Positions 44,674 through 56,900 of a DNA stretch of 64,000 bases are shown here, piece after piece (the first letter of the stretch is position 1; each line of letters opens with the position of its first letter). The position numbers were made by a program, and so were the translations under genes. This DNA comes from Chondrosia reniformis (Eukaryota > Porifera > Demospongiae > Chondrillida > Chondrillidae): positions 5,642,001 through 5,706,000 of the forward strand of contig OX359191.1 of NCBI GenBank assembly GCA_947172415.1, given 5' to 3'. The notes below the pieces were generated by a model. It searched no databases. It saw only the letters and a list, made by a program, of their open reading frames with translations, and was not told the DNA's origin.

Positions 44674-47600
44674 ATGTCTTCCTCAAACAAAATGTCTCCT
44701 AAAGAACTCTCTGAACTTCAAGAAAGACTAGAGAGAGAATTTCCGACAGAAAGTTTGTTGGCGAAACTGACGGAGGAGAAGATTATTAGTCAATATGAAT
44801 TCCAAGAAATTTCTGGTTCAGACGAAAAGAATACTCTTTTGCTAGGTTTCATGAAAAGCAAAACTCAGCAAGACGCTCGTAGGGTTGTCGCCATGCTCAA
44901 TAAATCTGAGGAAGAAGCTACCAGGAGCCTAGCCATCGCATTTCAGCGTTATTACGAGTTGGTTGCTGGTTTAGTCCCAGTTTCTTCTGAGGGCTATCCC
45001 ACTGTAAGTACCCATACATGCGGATGCATATAATTATAAATAGTGACATTATTAATTGGACATTACATCCTGTATTACTATATATGAATTACTCTAGGAA
45101 CTGCTGAGTGAATCTACAGTTTTACTTAGTTACAACGGGTTACAACATATTTATTATGGCCTCAAGTTGTAACCAAAAAATATCTAATGTCTCCAAGGTT
45201 TAAGCGGTTAACTTTATTATTTAATGCTTTTAAATTAATGTCATGGTGTACATGTCCTAAGGGACTTCCCCTATCTTATTGTAGGACTCAGTTTCAAAGT
45301 TGCTCGGCATTTATAATATTTTGGCAGTTCTTGAGCAAAGCTGGATGAGTAGCCCATGGATGGATTTCATAGATCCACAAATTGTCTTCAAATCCGAGCA
45401 CAATATGCCAGATGGAGAGTCACTGTTCAGTGAGCCAGGTGAAGCAGTTAGTTACGCTAGAATCCTAGATTTTAATTCTGACAAAAAGATGATTTTGATT
45501 GAAGGCAAACCAGGCATTGGAAAATCTACACTAGTCCGAAAAATGTGTAAAGAATTTGCAGAAAGGAAATTCGCAAACGAGTTCTCCCTAGTTCTGCGTG
45601 TGGTAGTTCGTGGCTTACCCTCCACACCATATCTTCATTTGCAAGATTTAGTTCGTTCAGCAGCTTGTGGCACTGACATCAAAGTAGATGAGGGCAGTGT
45701 TACAGAAATTACAAAGTACATAAAGGGCAGGAATGGAAATGGTGTACTACTGATATTTGATGGCTTGAATGAAATTCCTGAGAATGCCAAGCAATCCGTC
45801 CTTATCAAAGAGATTTTGCATGGCAACCAGTTGCCTGGGGCATCCCTCATCATTACATCGACACCTCAGGAGAGGTGGGCCCTGCACAGTGCTGTCAACC
45901 TACACTTGGAGATGCTAGGGTTCCAAGACAAGCATGTGGATCTCTACGTCAGCAAGTACTTTATGGACCCAGAGAAGAATCAAAATATGCTCAGTGAGCT
46001 CTCAAAGCAACATAGAATAAGGAGCATATGTAATATACCACAGATTTTACAAGCTGCCTGCTTTGTGTTTCAGGAAGAAGGAAAGATTCCTTTGACAGCT
46101 ACCCGTCTTTTTCTTTCCTTGGTCTGCCTATCAGTTAAATCTTTTTTCAAGGATAGAGGTCAACAGGTCGACTGCAATGATTTATCCGACATATGTAAGC
46201 TGTGTCCTAATTTTACAAAGCTTTGCAACCAAGCGTTGGATGGGGTTTTGCAGGGAAAAACGGTCTTTGAAAATTTGGACTTGCCCAATGCCGATTACCT
46301 TGGACTTGTGGACCTAACAAGTTCAAAGAGTGCCCAGGGTGACTCAAAAGCCACTTTTTCATTTCTTCATCCTATGTTCCAAGCATTTTTAGCTGCCTGT
46401 AGCATTAAAATCCTTTCGGAAGCCGAACAGCTCCAGTTTTGGCTAAAGCATTTTCTATTCCGTTTCAGCAAATCTGGTTCCTTCCAGTTAACAGATGGCT
46501 CCTGCAAACTGGTTTTCCTGTTCTTCTGCGGCCTTGGTGTTATGGGTGAGAAATTGGATCAGCTGGTAATGGAACCGCTGGAGTTCATGCCTGAGTCAGT
46601 GATATCCGAGAAGACACCTTTCTTGCAGCTCTGTTCCATTGTCAGCAAGGCAGGGAATGCTGATCTTTGCCAGAGAATTTTGTCCTTTTGCGGTCCAACA
46701 ATTGAAGTAAAGATTGAGGGGAAAGGACATGTGAGTGATATAGCTTGGTGTGTGAACCAGCACAAGGGTATTAAAGTGCTGAAGCTGCCATTGCCAATGG
46801 AATCAGTTGGAATTTTTGTTAAGCAGCTACCTGCTATTTCATGCCTGGAAAGTGCAGAATTTGCGGATCTTTTTTGTGAGACAAGTGAAGACATTGACAG
46901 TAAGTATGTACCTTACATATGTTATTACTTTGTTTTTTTTGAAAACATGCTCTGATGAACTCGTGTGGTCTTCCTTATAAGTAAATTTGCCATTTGTGTA
47001 GCACTTGAACAAGTAGCTGAATTCTTGAAGAGACAGCAGAAGCTCAAGCGTGTAAAGCTAAAATTTGTGCTCTCAAAGAAAGTAAGCAATATACGTATAT
47101 GTTATTTAATTCTTCATTTACTAATTTAAAGAAAAAATAATAGGTACTACCCTTGTATCAGCTGCACATCTCACTATAAATATACAGTAAAATCAAAACT
47201 GATTTCTTTCCACTCAAAATTTAATTTTTCTATTATGTATACAGTTCAATGAACGTCAGTTGAGTAAAGCAAGAAGAGATCTGTCAAAATTTGTCATAGA
47301 TGTACTCTCTGTGCATTCTTCTAAATTAGAAGATGTTGTACTGTTTGGATTGCTGGCACGTAAGTAGTGAAAGGAACACTTTGAAGACTGATTGAATAGC
47401 ATGCATATCTATCTGTGTCTTAAAACGTTTCATTATTTACAATACCAACATTCTCCTCTCTTCCATAACAGGTGAACCTGTGATAGAATGCTTGCTCAAT
47501 TGTCAGCAGTTGAAGTTACTTTCTCTTCAGCTTGGGCCTTTGACACACCTCTATGTAGCAAAACTCCTTAATGGTATCAGGGGACTGAAGAGCTTGGAAT

Positions 47601-50558
47601 TACTGACGGCCAACTTCTCAGATAGTGTTGAGCAGGTGAGAATATCCATCTTATGTACGTTCGTATATGTGCATACATACGTACAAGGTAACTTTTGGAC
47701 TTCTCTATATACAATTTGAAACTTACAGTACTAGTATATTGTAAGTCTTACACAACTAATATGGATTGTTACAGTTCTTCCTTTTTTCCCTTGAAGGATG
47801 AAATTGTGGTAGCCAGAGATCTTGAGAACTGTGTAGAGAATCACCCATCACTGGAAGAGGTATCTCTCACTTTGGAATGCAATCCAGCCTTTGTGAAAGG
47901 CATTGCTAAAGGAGCATGTAAACTGCCTCACCTAAAAAAACTCCGATTAGGATTAAGGTTCTTAAGTAAGTATTATTATGTGGGTACATGTGCTAAGTGT
48001 ATAGAACCTATATGCAGTGTTCCCACTGTGGTATTTATGTACATACATATACACAGGTGTAGGCTTTCATGATAGTGTAATCAGCTGTGTGCTAATTTCC
48101 TTTGTTGTTGTTTATGCAATCTTTGAACTATTCTCAAATGTGTTGTCGAAAAACTTATTTTCATTCCAATATTGATCTTAGATTGTGGCCATTTTCCTAA
48201 TTATCATGCAGTCATATTCACTTAGTAATGTGTTTCACAAATTTCCCCTAATATACAATTACATGTGTATTATCTAAATGTGTTATTGCAGCAATCAGCT
48301 CCTAAATTCACTTGATTTTCTTTTTAGCTGAAGATCTGGTGCCTTGCTTGATAGACTGTATTAAGAAGAACACCCTTAAGGTTCTCCATATTGACGAGCT
48401 GAAGCCAGTACCCAAGAGTATTGACCTCTTTTTTGCTATTCAAGAATCTCAAGTTGAGGATCTCAGCTGCAGCTTTTATGTTGGACAGGTTAGGCAGCAT
48501 AGCACACCTCTCTTATGTACATACACATCAATTGATATTTGGACCAACACCTGTTTGCATGAGTCTTTATACATGTTTTAAAGGAAAACATGCAAATGTA
48601 CTTCTGTGTACTATGGATTTTCCTAAAGGACCCTTATAGGGGAACACCCTGATACATTGACACTGAACGATTGCATATTCTAGTCCCATGGGGTTTATTA
48701 TAGAGAAGTTGGACTGTATTTACGTATATTAGTGCATATGGTTCCTTTATGGGCTAACATATACATACGTGTGTATGTACATTAGATGATAAGGATTTCT
48801 TCTAACTGTGCCAAACCCATCTTTGAGATGGTTCATTTTTTAATCTTTTGAGCATCTAGAGCCATAGTTTGTTCTTTAGGATTTGAATGTTTCGACCCCG
48901 TGATCTTCTTCAGCGAATGCGACCAGCAGTCACCATCAGTCGCTGAAGAAGACCCCCAGGGTCGAAATGTCCAAATCTGTACTTTCATTGGATGATGCAT
49001 CACACAGAATGTAAATGTAACCTACTGTATGTTTACAATTAGGACTGAGGAAACTGTCCATGTATATATACCAAATGATATGTCTTTCTGTGTAATAATA
49101 GCATTATCCCAATGACCTTCCACCTGCCATTGAACAAAGCATTGGAAGAAATCAGGCAATGAAGAAGCTGGCTATAAACTGTGTGGGTGCTCCAGGTCTC
49201 ACTGGACATATTCTGAAAGGGATCATTGACAACAGAAGCTTAGAAGAGGTTGCTTGCAGGAATTGTGACTTTGGTACGTAGGTTTTTAGAATGTACACTA
49301 CAATTTGTAATGAAACTTAACAGACAAATATGTTGGCTAATCATAGAATCTGAATGACATAAATTTGTAATTCATAAGGTAATTAAAATTTCAAACATAC
49401 GTAAACTAATACATAAAATACTGAGGAAGCTGTTATAATAGGACACAAACCCAGTGCTATAGGTTTTAGCCACAGTAAGTACAGCTGCCACAGAAATGCT
49501 TTAGCTGTAGAATACTTATGCAAAAAGTAGTTACTTAGCGTCACTGGTTTTTATGTGTGCAAATTTTCTTGTTTATATATCTACATATGTAGATGGTATG
49601 GTATTTGAATTGGCCAAATTTTTAAGGAAAAGTACCATTAGAAAAGCAGAGATTGGCGTAGTTCAGAGCATGATATCAGCTTCAAAATGTCTCAATTCAA
49701 GGGAGATTGCACAAGTCATCTTGGAGTGTATCAGTGAGAACAATGTACTAGAGGAGCTTTTCATTTCTTCTAACACAAAGCCAGAGATGGTACATACATA
49801 CCTACATACATACATACATTTATGTATAGACATACGTATATATACGTACGTATAATGTAAAGCTATTGTACAAAATGATATATACTAAAGGATTGCTAAA
49901 AAAGCTCCCAGTTCCCAACATGATAGGTCTACAAAGACTGAATGACTTCAGTGTCGTACCTGTATGCTTTATCTATTTTCATTTTCGCACGATTTGGAAT
50001 AGCATGTTAAAATGTCTGGTACTGTACATATAGATTATAATGTGACTTGGAAAAGCTGCTTTGAATTATTCATACGTAATACAACCAGTATTTTTTAATA
50101 TGTAGCTCATAGATGAGACCAAGGACACTCTAAGTGCCGTTCAGAAAGCCCTTTCTCAGAATACAATCCTTCAGAGTCTAGTAATTCGATGTGGTAAGAT
50201 GAGATGGTCAGGTTTGGCCAATGCTATACTTGTAGGAGCAAAAGAAAACAAAACACTGAAGCACCTTCGCCTTCTGACCAGACCTGACACTATCCCTTCA
50301 CCTGACTTGGTTGAAAGTGTTAGGAAGGCTAATCCAAAGCTAAGATTGATGATTAAGGCTGGAGGTAAGCAGTACCAATCATGTATGCATATACTGCATA
50401 ATTATATAAGATTAATTACTTTAAATTTATAATTTCCTATATAAATCTCTTACAGAAATGCCTATATACGTACGTACATAGAAACCTTAAAGTTAATCTA
50501 CACTGCCAAATTGTACTTGTCTTTTCCTTTTTCTGCAGACCAAGGCAAGTATGTGTGA
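44674..50558 (+). CDS. NLR-type immune sensor: CARD-like, NACHT and LRR domains
   Basis: Eleven exons (44674-45003, 45285-46899, 47002-47081, 47245-47359, 47472-47635, 47797-47965, 48328-48488, 49102-49273, 49593-49789, 50106-50364, 50539-50558) join in frame to about 1093 residues ending DQGKYV. Exon 1 is a helical death-fold domain, CARD-like by pattern (SLLAKLTEEKIISQYEFQEI). The large second exon is a NACHT ATPase with Walker A GKPGIGKST (about residues 184-192) and Walker B LLIFDGLNE (about 265-273). Exons 3-11 encode ribonuclease-inhibitor-like leucine-rich repeats. There is no signal peptide or membrane span, so a cytosolic sensor is expected. The start at 44674 (MSSSNKMSPKE) is preferred over an in-frame ATG at 44572, which lies only 22 bp from the divergent SAMM50 start. 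Expanded NLR families with this layout are known in Amphimedon. Confidence 0.9.
45285..46899 (+). CDS. NACHT exon of the NLR gene
   Basis: This single 1615-nt exon holds the whole nucleotide-binding module and the winged-helix-like region after it (LSLVCLSVKSFF, FSFLHPMFQAFLAA). Acceptor TTGTAG at 45281-45284, phase 0 start; donor GTAAGTATG, phase 1 end. One large NACHT exon followed by small LRR exons is typical of animal NLR genes. Confidence 0.9.
47002..50558 (+). CDS. LRR exons of the NLR gene
   Basis: Nine small exons alternate in phase: each odd-even pair begins in one phase and returns to it (1-0, 0-1, 1-0, and so on), so exon pairs are symmetric modules. Repeat signatures include LKLLSLQLG, LKSLELLT, LEEVSLTLE, LKKLRLGL, MKKLAINC, LEEVACRNC, LEELFIS and LKHLRLL. 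The last exon is only 20 nt. Confidence 0.88.
48889..48913 (-). ncRNA. Hammerhead-like motif in an NLR intron
   Basis: On the minus strand it reads CTGAAGA-A-GATC-ACGG-GGTC-GAAAC, one base away from the CUGAUGA box. It faces a second copy 30 bp downstream in the opposite orientation. Confidence 0.4.
48943..48968 (+). ncRNA. Hammerhead-like motif in an NLR intron, inverted partner
   Basis: The plus strand reads CTGAAGA-A-GACC then CCCAG, GGTC-GAAAT. With the minus-strand copy at 48889-48913 it makes a small inverted pair, likely the joined ends of a PLE remnant. Confidence 0.4.
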
Positions 50559-52606
50559 AATAACAATGTTACTTTTCTAGAAGTATGTACTTAGTACATT
50601 AATAGCTTAAGCATCTAATATTAATAATTTATTGGTTTAATTACTGTTTTTGTAACATTACATATATTGATTTCAATTAAGGTCCATGGTTACAGTGTTT
50701 AAGTTGAGTCGATTATCTTTATTCTTCAATTGGATTATGGCTTTGTGAACAACTTAACTTGCTAGGTTCGTAACCACCTTATTTACACACCATATCCTCA
50801 AAGTCTCACTGATCCCTCGTACTGTTTGTATCAAATTATATAATCCACTATTGGTAAAACAGCTGTCCCAGCCTAAGTAAAATGAACATACGTACATATA
50901 TATACATGATTGTTTTATGGGAGATCCAATTTTCAGGGATTTCAACATAAATTGATGTACACAAACCATAATACTGTTAATTGCTTCAAAAGCTGTATCA
51001 GATTCTGTTTTACGTACGTAGGTGTACACTAGTTTAATTTAACCATAATTAATAGATGAATAACAAGTAGATGTTAATACGTATCATATTCTAATTACTA
51101 TGTTATTTCAATGAAACAAAATGAAAGAGATCATAATCCTTATCCTATAGAATTAACCCCAAGGCAGCTGGTATTGACCACCACCACTCTGTCACTGAGC
51201 TATCTCTACCACAGGCATGACTCACCTCATACTGCCCCTTTAATATACGTACATTCCAAACCTAATTAACTAACACTCTTTTCATTCACATTCATTTTCA
51301 ATTTAGACTAGTACTGTTTGGATAATAGTACACAAGTATCCCTCTCTTCATTCAAAGAACAAGTGTAATTATATGTTGTACTAACAAAAAAGGGGGCAAC
51401 CCTTCTATAAACATTGTCACATTCATTTTCAATATCACTATAATATATAATGAGATTCAGACTAGTTCTGTTTGGATAATAGTACACAGGTATAATCATA
51501 TGCACCAAACTGACCATTATATGACTAGCTGATATAGAACATACACTAGAGAGTATATATAGTAGACATGTACAAGCTTATGACTCTGTCAGCCGTTTCC
51601 ATAAATTATACTTGTTTAGATTGTAATTTAACTCTGTTTTTTTCTTGTAGTATAATATTATTTATTATACATATATATACAGTAGTCATTTTGTGGTTTA
51701 CATTAAAATATGGCCTTTCCTTTGAAATTCTTGTGTCGAGCTACAAATGATGTGTGTGCTAATGAATATTTGTAAAGCTGTATAGGTCTGGCTTCCTCTC
51801 AAGATACATACATCAAAAATCTGCTGCACATTGTTGTTAACTAAGACCCCTTAAAGAAGGTCTTTTTTGGAATTAATTATATATAATGTATAACAGATAT
51901 ATTGATTGTATAGCTGTCCCAGGAGTCAGTAACTCTCACTGTGTATATGTAGTTGACAAATATGAAGTAAAAGATACTAGTTTCTATTAGGCTCTGTGAA
52001 TGTCTTGTAGTTATATATGCCATTGATAGCCATTAGGTGACCAACCAAATATGTACATACAAAAACAGTAAAATTTAACATACATATTTGCATACTAAAA
52101 TAATTCCCACCAAGCACTCTTTATCTGTGATGCCATACCAATTCTCTGCCATACATCCTCCCCAATTAAAATAGGTTCCGGGTCGTGCACAACACATGTG
52201 CACCAATATATATGTATTATGTCTTAATTGCTTTATAATATAACATGTTGCCATACATGTTAGCTGAAACAGCTGTCACAGGTACTCCTTTTTAGTGTAA
52301 CTTGTTTTTTATTATAATCCAAAAAGTGTGTTCATTGTCTTGAAATCAAATTCATGAGATATAATGGAATTCATTTTAGTGGCATTTTACAACCAGACAT
52401 TGGTCGGCAATGGCATACTGATACTGTTGTCACAAATAAAGAGATTTGACTTTAATTTTAGACATACATGCATATGGGTATTATGACTGTCAAGTGTATG
52501 TAAATATATAGTGTATCAAATTGTGAATAGTGCAAACTCTGCCAAAACTACTGCAAGCATAAGTAAGGATAATCTATGGTGTAAGTCACAAGTTTCAAAA
52601 ATAACT
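50559..52606. other. Intergenic region after the NLR gene
   Basis: No gene is supported. It includes the NLR 3' region, a (TACGTA)-rich stretch, and a pair of direct repeats (TGTTTGGATAATAGTACACA at about 51314 and 51468) separated by about 155 bp. Confidence 0.5.
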
Positions 52607-53323
52607 TTAGTATAGTGGATGATTGTGAAAGAGGTACCAGTGAACTTGCAATCCTGTCCAAACTGAACACCATATTACTTCTAGGCAACAGAAGAAAAGC
52701 ATGGTGTTTGATCTTCGCTTTGCTTTCTTAATCCAGTTAACACCAATCTCATTGAACGCCATAAACGTGATGCTCCCGGATGTTGCCTCAACTGCTCCAA
52801 TACCGGCTTGCCTAGCCTCCAGGTATATCCCTTCCAACCTTTCCACTTTAAACTCGTAAAATTCATTAAGCGAGCTCTGTATTGCGCTTGAAATAACTGG
52901 CTGCTGTAGAACGTAAAACAATGTTCTTCGGTGCACGTACAAATGCTGCAAAAGCCACAGGAGCCAAATAATGGTTACGATAAGAGCAGCAATCGCCATC
53001 GGAAAACCAACATTAGGAGGTGGAAAGGGAAGAGGAAAGACAGCGAGCGAGTGAAAACAAAAACATATGATCATACAGCGACAGTATATATACTTTGTCA
53101 ATTTGACTCCTGGGATGTATGGTCGACTTTGGTCTATGAAAAAGTTCGTCCGAATGTGGGCATTATTTAGCAGGGTGACATCGGCACCAAAAGTGTTAAC
53201 TGTCACTCTTTCTTCTCGCGCCCTCGCTGCTGTTACACCTCCCACCTGTACAAGTCCAGCCTCCCTGTTTATCCCCTGCAAAAGTGGTTTATTTTCATTT
53301 CTTGGAGGTCGAATGAGTGCCAT
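52607..53323 (-). CDS. Predicted membrane protein of unknown function
   Basis: An intronless 238-codon frame starts MALIRPPRNENKPLLQG. Three hydrophobic segments are visible: CMIICFCFHSLAVFPLPF (about residues 83-100), AIAALIVTIIWLLWLLQHLY (about 110-129) and LFFCCLEVIWCSVWTGL (about 207-223). A polar loop between the second and third (FYEFKVERLEGIYLEARQAG) could form helices. The N-terminal 80 residues are polar. The first hydrophobic segment could instead be translated intron, but no AG acceptor is found, so a single exon is favoured. I do not recognise the family. Confidence 0.6.
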   Translation of the reverse strand: MALIRPPRNENKPLLQGINREAGLVQVGGVTAARAREERVTVNTFGADVTLLNNAHIRTNFFIDQSRPYIPGVKLTKYIYCRCMIICFCFHSLAVFPLPFPPPNVGFPMAIAALIVTIIWLLWLLQHLYVHRRTLFYVLQQPVISSAIQSSLNEFYEFKVERLEGIYLEARQAGIGAVEATSGSITFMAFNEIGVNWIKKAKRRSNTMLFFCCLEVIWCSVWTGLQVHWYLFHNHPLY

Positions 53324-53960
53324 TATTCTGCTGAAACCTAGCTCGATCGCGGAAAACCGGTCCGGAGCTAAAAGCGGTCCGGGCGGACCATTTATGGAAA
53401 ATAATTGGTCACGTATTTCATTATATAACTGCAGTGTATCTACTTTATAGGGCTGAACTTTATCTAACGGTAAAGATTTAATCTACCACCAGTTAGAGTT
53501 ACAAGGGATCCTATTAATATTTTGATACCAAAGTACGTAAGTCATAATTACATGCACAGATACTTTGAGTGGTAGATACATTTGTACACTAGGAGATAAA
53601 ATTACATCAGTTATACTTAACAATACTAATGCATGCTGTATTGTCAGACAGTTCCTCAACTGTGTATGCATGCATTAAGATGCCAAATCTATCTACAAAA
53701 TCAAAATTAGACCAGAGAATATGCTCATGAGTGGTTTTGCTATATATTTTGCATCTTTTTTTCCATGTAGATGTCAACCCATGTCTTTTATATAGTGCTT
53801 TAGACTATTTGACCTAACAAGGCATTAATGAGCATTAAAGTTATATACAGTTCACACTATGATTTGCTAATAGATACTACTGCTATATATAAAAGATTTA
53901 AGCTGTTCAGCAGTTGATTGGTAGATACAACTATGCATCTGCACTATCATGTTCTCCAAA

Positions 53961-56900
53961 TTAAGAAGAAACACTCGAGTTGAAGATGTCAGTGTACAAG
54001 TACCACTGACCATTCACCTTTTTCCACAGGACAACATACCTGTAGAAAAAAGTAAGCAGAAATTAACATATGTTTAGCTCTTTTATGTTAGGTGCTTGTG
54101 AATAATTAAGGGTTGGAGATTTAACCCTTTATTGCCCAATGATCAATTTTATTATACATGTGTACTGTTCAAGCTACTATAATGCACAGGCTGCTGTATT
54201 GCCACTAAAGCACTGCTCAAGGTACAAAATACTCGACTCCTACAAAAGTAACTGCACAAGCAAGTTTAAATATACTGCAAGTTTAAACATTGCACTGTAT
54301 AGCGTAAGCACCATTGAATGTTACAGTGATGGATGTAAAGGCATATACAATCATGGCTTCATGCTATACAACATAAAATACCAGTATATTTGCCCTTATT
54401 CCTCAAAGTGTCCTTAGGCTAAAGGTTCAGCAGATTAGCTCTCATGCCCACAATTTAAACCATACAATACCAACAGTATAGTTCAAGACATGGTGACACC
54501 ATAGTGTACGTGTATGTCAATTTGAAAGCTGAAACTTCCAATATAAGTCAGGCTACCATTTCATGAACAATGTAACACACCATTTCTATTACATGATACA
54601 TCTACTGTAGAGTGGTCTATAGGGAACTAAACCTAGTGATAGCTTTGGATGAGGATGAGTTTTCTCCTTCTCCACTGGGCCAGACAACTGTTTCTGGGAA
54701 TTCACGTACTGTTAAACTGATAAGTATCCTAATTTATTCAAACTCAACAACAATTGTATTTATAAACAAAACTGAACGTTTCGACCCAGAGGTCTTCATC
54801 AGCATAATCAAACTGATCTATATATAACATAGCCTCAAGTGCAAGGTCGGATTATGTATACTACATACTTCCCTTTGTCAAAACTCTCTCCATTTTCTTT
54901 CTTAAACTCATAAATGCTTCTCTCATAAGCCATGGCTGAGGAATCTAGAGGTCCAACCTCTTCTACAGTCAACAAGATAGATTTAGCTCCAGCTTTCATC
55001 ACGCTATCAAATACTGCAACAACACCTGTAAATATCGCAAATATCAACTAAGTCAGTAAATACACTACATATGTACTAGAGTGGCAGCATAAAGCATGCA
55101 GCTCGAGGATTGCTGACTTTTACGCACCACAGTGCAGATTGGTAAATTAACTAATATGCAAACTTACATACACGCACCGCGGTAACTTACTCTAATGCAC
55201 CGACTCGTAAGACCTAAAATCTTGACAACTTCCTTACTCTCACAAACCGTATTCCTTACTCTGATGTACTGGAGCACTATATCACCAGGTGAAGTTCAAT
55301 TCCTTTTGCCGTGTGACTTTCCCATTTATATTGGTAGCTATGCACACCCGTTCTTACATATTATAGCCTTGCTGATCACTTGGTTGGGGGAATCACCTAC
55401 TTGTGATCAACAATGGAAAGAAATCAACTGATAGCCTGTAGTTGTGCGTTATATGTACATTATTTGTCTGCGAAATAGCGCTATCTATGACAACAAGCCA
55501 ATGGCTAACTTTCCCTTGCTTAGGGAGGTTCAATTAGGCTTGACACTCCTAGTCAGCCAATAGATTGACTTCCCACCTTTAACGCTAATCTAGTCAGCCA
55601 ATATGATAGACTTCCCTCCTTTGACGCTAATCTAGTCAGCCAATATGATAGACTTCCCTCCTTTGACGCTAATCTAGTCAGCCAATAGATAGACTTCCCT
55701 CCTTTGGGGCTAAGGTGCAACCTATGAAACATCAGTTCTTACTTTTAGCGCTCTATAAATAGTTATATGATGGCATCGTTTTTGCTGTGTTTACTAACCC
55801 GTGATCAAGACTATGTCAGCTTCAATCAGTTCTATTGTTGCTTCGTCAGTATATGGATCAGTAGAAGATCATATCGACCTTCTTAAGCAAAAAGGTTTAC
55901 TTGCTAGCAGCACTACTTGCCCAACTTGTGCAACATTGATGGAATTTAAGAAAAGGGGCAATGTGAGTGATGGCTACACTTGGCGATGTTCCAATTTGGA
56001 CTGTAGGAAAATGCTCATCATCCAATGCAACCCTTTTTTGGGAAATCCAAATTATCCCTCAAGATCTGGCTACAGATATTGCATGCATGGGCATTTGATG
56101 ATACCATCAAAATGTCAAGGAGAACATTGAGGCGTCTGAGCTTGTAGCAGTTGACATATATCACTTTCTCCACAAAAAATGCTCGGTCCAGCAATTGCTG
56201 GACCAATGTTTGCCAGATTAACAAAATTCTAATAATCAAAGCTAAGCATTTTGAGCAAACTTTCACACTTGGGGGGGGGGGGGGGGGGGCACTACCAAAA
56301 CTTCAGTCATGGCCTTTGTACTCAGATTCAGGATCAGAGTAGACTTAATAGTTGCAAGGCATAGGTAAACACTAGCAGAATCCCACCTTCGGCGAAGGCA
56401 ACCATTTATCACACTTGGCTAGCCAATGCCACAAAGAAACTATTGCTGCCAAAACAAAATGGTGATGTTGGGGAAAAATTGAGCAGAGAACACCAGCTGG
56501 AGAAAGCCGAAAACAGAGCAATGTTCCGAAGAATTCTCCAGAATGTGCATTTTCTTGCCCGACAAAATTTGCCATTGAGGGGTCACGGAGATGGAGCGGA
56601 CAGCAATTTCACCCAACTGTTGTACTTACGAGCCTTGCTGTGCTGACTTGGATGAAGAAGAAGACAGATAAATACACTTCCAGTGATATTCAGAAGGAGT
56701 GTTTACAGATTATGGCCCAGAGCATCCTCCGTCAGACTATTACTAACATTGTCAAGAATGGGTTTTTCTTAAATTATGGCGGATGAATGTACTGATATTG
56801 CCAACAAGGAGCAATTTGCAGTCTGCCTAAGCTGGGTAGATGAATCCCTCATCAACCACGAAGACGTTATTGGAGTGTATAACATGGCACCATTGATGCA

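Noticed and set aside
52607-53323. An intron around the first hydrophobic segment of the membrane protein
   Set aside because: A GTATAT donor is possible but no AG acceptor follows in the T- and C-rich stretch, so the uninterrupted frame is kept.
55552-55712. The four short repeats as a CRISPR-like array
   Set aside because: The units are contiguous with no unique spacers and lie inside a eukaryotic transposon.
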